Assembly (NCBI RefSeq): GCF_000526155.1
Contig: NZ_JAFN01000001.1
Coordinates: 4,136,001-4,200,000, forward strand
DNA length: 64,000 nucleotides
From: Deferrisoma camini S3R1
GTDB lineage: Bacteria > Desulfobacterota > Deferrisomatia > Deferrisomatales > Deferrisomataceae
Direction: 5' to 3'
A program made the translations under genes and the position numbers. This document shows, one piece after another, positions 25,550 to 34,193 of the stretch. Position 1 is the stretch's first letter. Every line of letters starts with the position of its first letter. The notes under the pieces are model-generated. The model had not been told where the DNA came from. It worked only from the letters and a program-made list of their open reading frames with translations, and searched no databases.

Positions 25550-26212
25550 ATGGCGGTCTGGGCCATCGGAGACGTACACGGGTGCCGGGAGCTCCTCGAA
25601 GGGCTGTGGGAGGAGATCTCCCCGGGCCCGGGGGACACGGTGGTGCTCCTGGGAGACCTGATCGACCGGGGCCCGGACCCGGCCGGGGTGCTGTGGTTCG
25701 TGCGGGAGCGGGCCCGCACGGGCCGGGTCGTGGCCCTTCGAGGCAACCACGAGGACCTGTGCCTGCGCTGGCACCGTGCCCGGTCCGAGGCGGACCGGGG
25801 CCTCTGGATGGCCAACGCCGGGTACACCACCCTGGAGAGCTACGGGTTCGCCCCCGGGGACCCGGCCGCCGAGCTGCCCGCCGAGGACCTGGCGTTCCTC
25901 CAGGCCATGCCCCTGTGGCACCGGGAGGAGGGGGTGGTGTTCGTGCACGCCGGGCTCCGGCCCGGGGTCCCCCTCGAGGAGCAGGACCCCGAGGACCTGC
26001 TGTGGATCCGCGACGAGTTCTACCGGCATCCCGAGGCGTTTCGGGAGCGGATCGTGTTCGGCCACACCCCGTTTCGGCGGGTGCTGCGCAACGGCCCCCT
26101 GGTGGGCATCGACACCGGAGCCGTGTACGGCGGCTGCCTCACGGCGTATGAGCCGTTCGAGGAACGGGTGGTCCAGGTGGGGGCCGAGGACGGAGGCCGG
26201 TTCGCTTGGTAG
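25550..26212 (+). CDS. Metallophosphatase (symmetrical Ap4A hydrolase / PrpE-like)
   Basis: A 220-residue calcineurin-type phosphoesterase. Metal-binding motifs are WAIGDVHGCRELL (GDxHG), LLGDLIDRGPDP (GDxxDRG), RGNHEDLC (GNHE), FVHAGLRPG and VFGHTPF. This set resembles diadenosine tetraphosphatase and PP1-type bacterial protein phosphatases; the substrate is not resolvable. Start ATG 25550 follows TTGGAGGG. It appears to be a single-gene unit with its own promoter and is followed by a heptad repeat array. Confidence 0.9.
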   Translation: MAVWAIGDVHGCRELLEGLWEEISPGPGDTVVLLGDLIDRGPDPAGVLWFVRERARTGRVVALRGNHEDLCLRWHRARSEADRGLWMANAGYTTLESYGFAPGDPAAELPAEDLAFLQAMPLWHREEGVVFVHAGLRPGVPLEEQDPEDLLWIRDEFYRHPEAFRERIVFGHTPFRRVLRNGPLVGIDTGAVYGGCLTAYEPFEERVVQVGAEDGGRFAW

Positions 26213-26273
26213 CCTCCCAGGCCCCTGGGGAGCCGGGCGACGAGGGAAGGTAGCTGGTTTGGGCCGGGGCGGG

Positions 26274-27676
<1,403 letters not shown>

Positions 27677-27735
27677 GGCCGCGTTCCCGGGGAGGGGGCA
27701 AGGTCCGCCGCTCGGCGGAGGGGAAAAACGAGACG

Positions 27736-27759
27736 GCGCCCCGGCCTCGGCCGGGGCGC
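27736..27759. terminator. Perfect GC-rich hairpin between eno and ndk
   Basis: An 11-bp perfect inverted repeat, GCGCCCCGGCC and GGCCGGGGCGC with a two-base centre, lies after eno. There is no T-run on the plus strand, but on the minus strand the stem is followed by CGTCTCGTTTTT. It may attenuate eno readthrough into ndk or terminate antisense transcription. Confidence 0.5.
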
Positions 27760-27802
27760 AGGTGTGAACCGGAACCGACATCGAAACGAGGAGGAGTTGC
27801 CG

Positions 27803-28222
27803 ATGGCTGTGGAACGTACCCTTGCGATCATCAAGCCCGACGCCACCGCCCGGGGCATCGCGGGCAAGATCCTCGCCCGCATCGAGGAGGAGGGCTTCAC
27901 GGTGCGGGCCATGAAGATGGTGCGGCTCACCAAGAAGCAGGCCGAGGGCTTCTACGCGGTGCACCGGGAGCGGCCGTTCTTCGGGAGCCTGACCGACTTC
28001 ATGTCCAGCGGGCCGGTGGTGGTGATGTGCCTGGAGCGCGAAGGTGCCATCGCCAAGTGGCGCGAGGTGATGGGCGCCACCAACCCGGCCGAGGCGGCCG
28101 AGGGCACCATCCGCAAGCTTTACGGGGTGGACGTGGAGAAGAACTCGGTGCACGGCTCTGACGCCCCCGAGACCGCGGCCACCGAGATCGCGTTCTTCTT
28201 CACCGGCTTGGAGCTGGTGTAG
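27803..28222 (+). CDS. ndk: Nucleoside-diphosphate kinase
   Basis: Housekeeping enzyme that balances NTP pools. The 139 residues match the family length and begin [15 protein letters not shown]. The active-site His is in [12 protein letters not shown], and [14 protein letters not shown] and [15 protein letters not shown] are family motifs. Start ATG 27803 after GAGGAG. It lies 126 bases after eno. Confidence 0.97.
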   Translation: MAVERTLAIIKPDATARGIAGKILARIEEEGFTVRAMKMVRLTKKQAEGFYAVHRERPFFGSLTDFMSSGPVVVMCLEREGAIAKWREVMGATNPAEAAEGTIRKLYGVDVEKNSVHGSDAPETAATEIAFFFTGLELV

Positions 28223-28255
28223 GGCCGGTTCGCCCCTCCGGGGGTGCGGGCCGGG

Positions 28256-28978
28256 TCACTCCCCCGGCCCCATCCCCGGCGGCAGGCCCCGGGGCAGGTC
28301 GGCCGGCATGCCCGGAGGGGCCTGCATCGGCACCGGGGTCTCCCGGATGGCGGACCTGGCGTCGGTGCCGTGGGCCAGGAGCTCCATGGTGGTGGTGGCC
28401 GTGTCCGAGGTGACCACACCGAAGGGCTTCACCTCGGGCACGAAGTCGTAGGTGGCCCGGACCCTGCCCCCGGCGTCCACGATCCGGTGGACCTCGGCCT
28501 CGAACGTGCCGGCCGGCACGGTCACGGTTCGCCGGCCGGAACGTTCGACCCGCCATCCCTGGGTCTCGGCGGCCGACACCCCGCTTCGGCGCTCGAACAT
28601 GTGCACGGCCATGCGGCGGCCCATGGCCACGAAGTCCTTGGGCATCTCCGTGGCCGGCCGATCGCCGCTCTTCAAGATGAGCCGCTCGATGTTGTCGGGC
28701 CGGTCGGGGTCGCCCCGCACCAGCATCTTCACGATGTTCCGGCTCTGGCCGTCGTCCTGGACCACCTCGTACCACCAGCCCCCGTCCTCGCGGCCCACGA
28801 TGGCCATGCGCATGCGGGTGGCGCGGCCGGTGGCCTTCTCCTTCACGAGGTACTCGGACCACACCCCCACTTCGGGCTGAAACGTGCCGAACAGCCGGGG
28901 CACCTGGGGCGGCCCGGCCAGGGCGGGGCCGGCCGCGATCACGGCGGCGAGGACGAGGAATCGAACCGGGCGAGCCAT
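28256..28978 (-). CDS. Exported protein of unknown function
   Basis: A 240-residue protein with a clear signal peptide (FLVLAAVIAAGPALAGP). The mature part looks like a single beta-rich domain: GVWSEYLVKEKATG, GGWWYEVVQDDGQS, a VPAGTFEAEVHRIVD segment and TYDFVPEVKPFGVV. This layout resembles lipid- or LolA/DUF3108-like periplasmic proteins, but I do not recognise a specific family. The C-terminus is rich in Pro, Gly and Met. It converges with ndk and is divergent from the M24 peptidase gene. Confidence 0.72.
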   Translation of the reverse strand: MARPVRFLVLAAVIAAGPALAGPPQVPRLFGTFQPEVGVWSEYLVKEKATGRATRMRMAIVGREDGGWWYEVVQDDGQSRNIVKMLVRGDPDRPDNIERLILKSGDRPATEMPKDFVAMGRRMAVHMFERRSGVSAAETQGWRVERSGRRTVTVPAGTFEAEVHRIVDAGGRVRATYDFVPEVKPFGVVTSDTATTTMELLAHGTDARSAIRETPVPMQAPPGMPADLPRGLPPGMGPGE

Positions 28979-29020
28979 CGGACACCTCCTGCGAGCCAAC
29001 GGGCGAAAGACGGACCCTCC

Positions 29021-30253
29021 ATGACGCGCGTTCCCAATCCCCCAACCTATCATCCGGGCCCGGCCGCGCAACCCGTGCCGGCCGAGGAGATCCGCGGCCG
29101 GATCGAGCGGTTCCGACGGGCCCTCCGGGACCGCGGCGTGGCGGGCGCGCTCCTGACCCACCGGCCGGACCGGTTCTACCTGGCGGGAACCACCCAGGAG
29201 GGGTTCCTGTGGATCCCGTCGGCCGGGGAGCCGGAGTTGTGGATCCTGCGGGACCCCACGCGGGCCGCCCGGGAGAGCCCCGTGCGGGTGGTGCCGGTGG
29301 GGTCGGGTCGGGATCTGTGGCAGCGGACCGCCCGCGCGGTCGGAGAGGGCGCGGTGGGGATCGCGGCCGACGTGATGCCCGCGGCCTGGCTGGGACGGCT
29401 CGGATCCGACCGTTGGGAGGACGTGGCCCCGGACCTGCTCGGCCTGCGGCGCCGCAAGACGCCGTGGGAGCGGGAGCGGATGGCCGGGGTGGGCCGGACC
29501 GTGGCCCGGGTGTACGAGTACGGGGCCGCCCGCCTGCGGCCGGGGGTCACCGAGGCCGTGTTCGCGGCGGAGCTGTTTGCCGAGGCGGTCCGATGGGGCC
29601 ACGAGGGCCGGTTGTGGTCCCGGGGGACCTTCGAGGCCTACCCTTGGCACGTGGTGGCCGGCCCGAACACCTTGGCCGCCGGCGCGGTGGACACCCCCAT
29701 GCCGGGGGTGGGCCGGTCCCCGGCGTTTCCGGTGGGCGCGAGCGACCGGCCGATCCACGAGGCCGAGCCGGTGGTGGTGGACTTCGGGATCAGTGTGGGC
29801 GGATACCAGACCGATCAGACCCGGACCTTCTGCCTGGGCCCGGCGCCGGCGTGGCTCGCGGACCTCCACCGGGCGCTGCTGGACGTGCACCGCACCGCTG
29901 CGGCCCTCCTCCGGCCCGGGGTGCAGGCCGGAGAGGTGTTCGAGGCGGCCCTCCGCCGGGCCGAGGCCCTGGGGATCGAGGGGTATCTGGGGCCGCCGGA
30001 GCGCCGGTGCCGGTTCGTGGGGCACGGGGTGGGCATCGAGACCGTGGAGCCCCCGCTGATCGCCGAGGGGTCCCGAGAGGTGCTGGCCGAGGGCGACACC
30101 ATCGCGCTCGAGCCCAAGGCCGTGGTGCCCGGCCTGGGGGGCGCGGGCGTGGAGGACACGTTTCTGGTCACGGCCGACGGTCCCGTGCGGCTCACCCCCA
30201 TGCCCCAGGAGCTGTGGGGGGTGGAGCGTGGACCGACGACCGGCGACCCTTGA
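29021..30253 (+). CDS. M24-family Xaa-Pro peptidase
   Basis: A 410-residue creatinase/aminopeptidase P-type enzyme: an N-terminal creatinase-like domain (ALRDRGVAGALLTHRPDRFYL) and the pita-bread catalytic domain. All five metal ligands can be placed: the two Asp in VVDFGISVGGYQTDQTRTF, His in GHGVGIETVEPP, Glu in ALEPKAVVPG and Glu in AGVEDTFLVT. It likely removes N-terminal residues before proline or cleaves short peptides. The last residues (VERGPTTGDP) are read through an intergenic GACCG repeat, so the natural C-terminus may have been extended by that element. Confidence 0.9.
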   Translation: MTRVPNPPTYHPGPAAQPVPAEEIRGRIERFRRALRDRGVAGALLTHRPDRFYLAGTTQEGFLWIPSAGEPELWILRDPTRAARESPVRVVPVGSGRDLWQRTARAVGEGAVGIAADVMPAAWLGRLGSDRWEDVAPDLLGLRRRKTPWERERMAGVGRTVARVYEYGAARLRPGVTEAVFAAELFAEAVRWGHEGRLWSRGTFEAYPWHVVAGPNTLAAGAVDTPMPGVGRSPAFPVGASDRPIHEAEPVVVDFGISVGGYQTDQTRTFCLGPAPAWLADLHRALLDVHRTAAALLRPGVQAGEVFEAALRRAEALGIEGYLGPPERRCRFVGHGVGIETVEPPLIAEGSREVLAEGDTIALEPKAVVPGLGGAGVEDTFLVTADGPVRLTPMPQELWGVERGPTTGDP

Positions 30254-30268
30254 CCGACGACCGATCCC
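30229..30268. repeat. Heptad repeat block overlapping the end of the M24 gene
   Basis: Two copies of TGACCGACGACCG-like sequence (GGACCGACGACCGG and TGACCGACGACCGA) flank the stop codon of the M24 peptidase gene and reach to within two bases of the next start codon. It belongs to the same family as the arrays at 7306 and 34124. Confidence 0.7.
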
Positions 30269-30269
30269 C

Positions 30270-30842
30270 ATGGGCAACGTACGCATCACCTCCGGAACCC
30301 TGCGCGGCCGGCGGGTGGCCACGCCGGCCGGCCAGGGCACCCGGCCGCTCCTGACCCGGCTCCGGAAGAGCCTGGCCGACCTGCTGCGGCCCCGGCTCCC
30401 CGGGGCGCGGGTGCTCGACCTGTTCGGCGGGTCGGGCGCGGTGGCCCTGGAGCTCCTCTCGAACGGGGCCCGGGAGGCCGTGGTGGTGGAGCGGGACCGG
30501 ACCGTGGCCGAGCTGGTGGGCCGCAACGCCCGGGACCTGGGCATGGAGGGGCGGCTCCGGGTGGTGGCCGACGACGCCCTGCGGGCCTGCCGGTCCCTGG
30601 GCCGGGCCGGCGAGCGGTTCCAGGTGGTGCTGGTGATGCCCCCCTACCACCGCGGGCTCCAGCAGGCGGCCCTCGAGGCCGTGGTGGAGTCCGGGGTGGC
30701 CGATCCGGACGGGGTGGTGGTGGTCCAGCGCCACCGTCGGGAGGCCCAGGCCGAGCACCCCGGGGCGCGGCTCGTGCGCACCCGCACCTACGGAAACACC
30801 GCCTTCGACTTCTACGAGATCGGCGGGGGAGACCCTTCATGA
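30270..30842 (+). CDS. RsmD-family 16S rRNA methyltransferase homologue with altered motif IV
   Basis: A 190-residue Rossmann methyltransferase related to RsmD (16S rRNA guanine-966 N2). It has the RsmD start (VRITSGTLRGRRVATP), the TRPLLTRLRKSLADLL segment, the SAM motif VLDLFGGSGAVALE, and the C-terminal FDFYEI. The catalytic motif IV, normally (D/N)PPY/F, reads LVMPPYHRG here: the acidic or amide residue is Met. That may mean reduced or altered activity. It overlaps the next gene by four bases (ATGA), giving two rRNA-modification genes together. Confidence 0.82.
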   Translation: MGNVRITSGTLRGRRVATPAGQGTRPLLTRLRKSLADLLRPRLPGARVLDLFGGSGAVALELLSNGAREAVVVERDRTVAELVGRNARDLGMEGRLRVVADDALRACRSLGRAGERFQVVLVMPPYHRGLQQAALEAVVESGVADPDGVVVVQRHRREAQAEHPGARLVRTRTYGNTAFDFYEIGGGDPS

Positions 30843-32242
30843 GCGAGAAGATCGCCGGCGTGGCCCGCCGGCCCCGGTGGGCGTGGTGGGGCGGAAAGGT
30901 CTCCGACGTGAACCCCCGTCACGCCGTGCGGATCCTCCGAGCGGCGGCCGGGTTCGAGGAGCTGATCTGGTCGGGGGGGCCGCCCCTGGACCGCGCCCTC
31001 CAGGCCCACACCCGGGCCCGCCGAAACATGGGTCGCAACGACCGGGCCGTGCTGGCCGAGGCCGTGTACCACCTGGCCCGGAACCGCGAGGCGATTCGAA
31101 GGGCCTTGCCGGACGCGGTGCCTGGCGACGGCGACCTGCTGCTTCTGGCGTTCCTGGACCGGATGGGCCTTGCGGATCCAGGGAAGGTGCCCCACCTCCC
31201 CGGCGGGGTCGCCCCGTGGCTCCAGGCCCTGGGGCGGCTGGAGCGGCTGCGGGCGGCGTGGGTGGAGCGGATCGGGGCCCGCCAGAAGGAGCCGATCCCC
31301 CGGTCCGGTCCGGTGCGAGAGGCCCTGGAGGCGCTGTTCTCGGTGCCCGGCTGGTGGTTCGACCTGGGCCCGTGGGACCGGGTGGGGGAGGCCGTGCGGG
31401 AGCTCGCGCGGCTGCGGCGGCCCCAGGAGCTGACCCTTCGCGCCCAGGCCCACCGGACCGACCGCGGCCGGGTGCTCCGGGAGCTTAGGGAGGCCGGGGT
31501 GCCGGCCCGGCCCACCGACCGGAGCCCCTGGGGCGTGCGGGTGGCCGGCCGGCACAACGTGCTCCGGCTCCCCCTGATCCGGGAGGGTCGGGCCGAGGTG
31601 CAGGACGAGGGCAGCCAGCTGGTGGCCTGCCTGTGTGACCCCAAGCCCAGGGAGAAGGTGCTCGACTTCTGCGCGGGAGGCGGGGGCAAGGCCTTGGCCC
31701 TGGCTGCGGCCATGGGGGGGCGGGGCCGGGTGGTGGCCCACGACGCGGACCCGGCCCGGCTGCGCGACACCCGCCGCCGGGCCCGGCGGGGGGGGCTGGG
31801 CAACATCCGGGTCGAGCCGTCGGCCGAGCAGGTGGGGCGCGAGGCACCCTACGACCTGATCCTGGTGGACGTGCCGTGTTCGTCGTCGGGAACCCTTCGC
31901 CGCAACCCCGACGCGGCCTGGCGCTGGACCCGGGAGGACCTGGCCCGGCTCACCCGCATCCAGGCCGAGATCCTCGACCGGGTGGCCCCCTGGGTGCGGC
32001 CGGGCGGGTTCCTGGTGTACGTGACCTGCAGCCTGCTCGAGCCCGAGAACCGGCGGCAGATCGAGTCGTTCCTCGCCCGCCACCCCGGGTTCGAGCCGGC
32101 CCCCCTCGGGGACCGCACCGGCCACGCCCCCCTGCTCGATGTGCCCGGCGCCGACCGCGGCGTCCTGCGGCTGCCCGCCGTGCTGCCCCGCTACGGCGGC
32201 GACGCCTTCTTCCTGGCCCGGCTGAGGAAGGGTGGGACGTAG
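30839..32242 (+). CDS. RsmB/NOP-family rRNA m5C methyltransferase
   Basis: A 467-residue cytosine-5 RNA methyltransferase. The N-terminal half (about 1-170) is the NusB-like RNA-binding helical domain; the C-terminal half has the SAM motif VLDFCAGGGGKALALA, VAHDADPARL, LVDVPCSSSGTLRRNP with the second active-site Cys, and YVTCSLLEPENRRQ with the nucleophilic Cys. Similar in size to RsmB (16S C967). Start ATG 30839 inside the preceding stop. The exact target cytosine is inferred only by family. Confidence 0.9.
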   Translation: MSEKIAGVARRPRWAWWGGKVSDVNPRHAVRILRAAAGFEELIWSGGPPLDRALQAHTRARRNMGRNDRAVLAEAVYHLARNREAIRRALPDAVPGDGDLLLLAFLDRMGLADPGKVPHLPGGVAPWLQALGRLERLRAAWVERIGARQKEPIPRSGPVREALEALFSVPGWWFDLGPWDRVGEAVRELARLRRPQELTLRAQAHRTDRGRVLRELREAGVPARPTDRSPWGVRVAGRHNVLRLPLIREGRAEVQDEGSQLVACLCDPKPREKVLDFCAGGGGKALALAAAMGGRGRVVAHDADPARLRDTRRRARRGGLGNIRVEPSAEQVGREAPYDLILVDVPCSSSGTLRRNPDAAWRWTREDLARLTRIQAEILDRVAPWVRPGGFLVYVTCSLLEPENRRQIESFLARHPGFEPAPLGDRTGHAPLLDVPGADRGVLRLPAVLPRYGGDAFFLARLRKGGT

Positions 32243-32270
32243 GGACGTTAGGACGTTGGAACGTTGGGAG
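32233..32270. repeat. Octamer tandem array (GGGACGTT-like)
   Basis: Four to five degenerate 8-bp units (GGGACGTA, GGGACGTT, AGGACGTT, GGAACGTT) begin at the stop codon of the methyltransferase gene. The period is 8 bp, in contrast to the 7-bp arrays elsewhere. Confidence 0.75.
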
Positions 32271-32284
32271 GGAGAGGGGTTCGG

Positions 32285-32313
32285 TTGCTCCGCATCCGGG
32301 GCGTTGCTATAAG
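32285..32313 (+). promoter_or_regulatory. Candidate sigma-70 promoter for the HAD phosphatase gene
   Basis: TTGCTC (32285-32290) and TATAAG (32308-32313) are separated by 17 bases, 30 bases before GTG 32344. The -10 region continues AAGG as in the candidate at 25500-25528. Confidence 0.5.
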
Positions 32314-32343
32314 AAGGCGCCGTTTCGTGCGCCGGAGGACCCC

Positions 32344-33177
32344 GTGGCCCCAGCCCCGCTCCTTGTGTTCACCGATCTCGACGGAACCCTGCTCGACCAC
32401 CACACCTACCGGTGGGACGCGGCCGGGCCGGCCCTGGAGGCCCTCGACCGGGTCGGGGCCCTCGTGGTCCTGTGCTCCTCCAAGACCCGAGCCGAGATGG
32501 AGGCCGTGCAGGCGGACCTGGGCCTGTCGGGCCCCCTGATCGTGGAGAACGGGGGGGCGGTGGTGTCCACGGGGGCGGGGGTGCTGGAGTCCGGGCTCCC
32601 GGACCGGGTCGGGGGCCGGCCGGCCAAGGTGTTCGGCACCGCATACGCGGAGCTGCGCCGGGCCCTGGAGGCGCTCCGCGAGGAGCTGGGGGCCGACCTC
32701 CGGGGGTTCGGGGACCTGTCCCCGGCCGAGGTGGCCCGGGTCACCGGCCTGCCGGAGGACCGGGCCCGGCTCGCCAAGGCCCGGGAGTTCGACGAGCCGT
32801 TCTTTTGGGAGCCCGCGCCGTCGCCCGCGGAGGTGGCCCGGGCCCGGGAGATCCTGGCGGGCCGGGGGCTTCGGCTCACCCGGGGGGGAAGGTTCTGGCA
32901 TCTCACGGGCCCGAACGACAAGGGTCGGGCCGTGGCGTGGCTGATCGAGCAGGTGTCCCGGCTGGGGGGCCGGCCCCGCACCCTGGCCTTGGGCGACGGG
33001 GAGAACGATCTGCCCATGCTGTGCGCGGTGGACGAGGGCGTGGTGGTGGAGAGGGGAGACGGCGGGCACCTGGCCCCCCTGCCCCCTGGCCTGCGGAAGG
33101 TGCCGGGCCGGGGGCCGGTGGGTTGGAACCGGGCCGTGCTGGATTGGCTGGCCCGGCACGCGGGGGGGGAGCCGTGA
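32344..33177 (+). CDS. Mannosyl-3-phosphoglycerate phosphatase-type HAD hydrolase
   Basis: A 277-residue HAD-superfamily (Cof/MPGP) phosphatase. The nucleophile motif is LLVFTDLDGTLLDHHTYRW; LCSSKTRAEMEAVQ carries motif II and LALGDGENDLPML motif IV. FTDLDGTLLDH, SKTRAEM and the PLIVENGGAV segment are typical of mannosyl-3-phosphoglycerate phosphatase, which makes the compatible solute mannosylglycerate. No mannosyl-3-phosphoglycerate synthase is nearby, so the substrate remains inferred. Start GTG 32344 after GGAGGA; its stop overlaps the GerMN gene. Confidence 0.83.
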   Translation: MAPAPLLVFTDLDGTLLDHHTYRWDAAGPALEALDRVGALVVLCSSKTRAEMEAVQADLGLSGPLIVENGGAVVSTGAGVLESGLPDRVGGRPAKVFGTAYAELRRALEALREELGADLRGFGDLSPAEVARVTGLPEDRARLAKAREFDEPFFWEPAPSPAEVARAREILAGRGLRLTRGGRFWHLTGPNDKGRAVAWLIEQVSRLGGRPRTLALGDGENDLPMLCAVDEGVVVERGDGGHLAPLPPGLRKVPGRGPVGWNRAVLDWLARHAGGEP

Positions 33178-33794
33178 GCCGTCCGGCTAGGAGGACGGCC
33201 CGGGGCCGGGCCCGCCGCCGGACCCGGAGTTCACCCCTGGGTTGGGTGGGGTGGGTGGTCCTGCTCCTGCTGCTCGGCTCGGCCGCCGGAACCGGTTGGC
33301 TGTGGTGGACCGGTCGGCTGGTGCCGCCCCAGGACCTGGCCCGCCTGACCGCGGTGGGCCGGGCGCGGCACCGGGTCACCCTGTACTTCGCCGACCCCCG
33401 CTGGACCCGGCTGGTGGCCGAGGAGCGGGAGGTGCCGGCCGGCCTGGGAACCACCGAGCTGATGGGGCGCCTCGTGGAGGAGCTGTCCCGGGGCCCGGGG
33501 GAGGACGGTGCGGCCCCGGTGCTGCCCGAAGGGGTCCGGGTTCGGGGAGCCTACCAGGGCTCGGAGGGGTTGGCGATCCTCGATCTCGACGGATCCACGC
33601 TTCAGGGGTTCTCGGCCGGGGGGGCCTCGGGGGAGCTCCTCACGGTGTTCGCGCTGGTGAACACCCTGGTCGAGAACGTGCCCGGGGTGCGGGAGGTCCA
33701 GATCCTGGTGGACGGCCAGGAGCGCGAGACCTTGGGGGGGCACGTGAAGATCTCAGACCCCCTGTCGCCGGATCCCGACCTGACCGGCCGGTGA
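33174..33794 (+). CDS. GerMN domain-containing membrane-anchored protein
   Basis: A 206-residue protein: an Arg-rich cytoplasmic N-terminus, one transmembrane helix (WVGWVVLLLLLGSAAGTGWL, about residues 25-45) and an extracytoplasmic GerMN (sporulation/spore germination) domain, seen in HRVTLYFADPRW, LMGRLVEELSRGP, AILDLDG, LLTVFALVNTLVEN and VREVQILVDGQE. In non-sporulating bacteria this domain is a general extracytoplasmic module of unknown partner. GTG 33174 overlaps the HAD gene stop, so the pair is coupled. Confidence 0.82.
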   Translation: MSRPARRTARGRARRRTRSSPLGWVGWVVLLLLLGSAAGTGWLWWTGRLVPPQDLARLTAVGRARHRVTLYFADPRWTRLVAEEREVPAGLGTTELMGRLVEELSRGPGEDGAAPVLPEGVRVRGAYQGSEGLAILDLDGSTLQGFSAGGASGELLTVFALVNTLVENVPGVREVQILVDGQERETLGGHVKISDPLSPDPDLTGR

Positions 33795-34110
33795 CACCGG
33801 GTTGCGTTCAAACCAAGAGTCCCCGTAGGGCGGGGCATGGGGCCTGCTTCCGGCCGCGCGCGAAGCCGAGCATGAGATTCGCCGCGCAGGCACGGGGCAT
33901 CAGCGGTGACTTCATGACAGACCGGCCGGCACGAACGATTCCACGGTGCGAACGTTGGAGGCGCTGCGCGGCGAGCCAAGGAGCCGCACGCGGCTCTCCA
34001 GCAGACCCCATGCCCCCCGGACCGTGGGGTGAAGGCAAAGAGGCATAGTGATTCCTGGAACGCTTGGGAATCCGTTGGGTTTTCAAATCTCATAGCATCC
34101 CAGCCTCCCA
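33795..34110. other. Spacer of about 320 bases without a recognisable gene
   Basis: The segment holds a short GC hairpin (CCCCGTAGGGCGGGG, near 33822) and open frames on both strands that look like chance or decayed coding. The composition (GGCATCAGCGGTGACTTCAT, 33897-33916) hints at a former coding region or mobile-element end, but I cannot name it. No promoter for fusA is evident here. Confidence 0.35.
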
Positions 34111-34162
34111 GCGGGCCGAAGGCCTAGACCGAAGACCGTCGACCGACGACCGTAGACCGATT
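34111..34162. repeat. Heptad tandem array with GGCCGAAGGCC preamble
   Basis: GCGGGCCGAAGGCC is followed by GACCGAA, GACCGTC, GACCGAC, GACCGTA and GACCGAT units. The block is nearly the same as that at 7291-7342, including the palindrome in front, showing that the element as a whole is dispersed. It lies upstream of the EF-G2 gene. Confidence 0.8.
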
Positions 34163-34193
34163 GCGGCCGGGTCGGTTGTGTGGAGCCGGGAAG

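Noticed and set aside
33808-34086. Minus-strand 92-codon frame before the EF-G2 gene as a transposase remnant
   Set aside because: The composition is suggestive but no transposase motif can be named, so it is listed only as an unexplained spacer.
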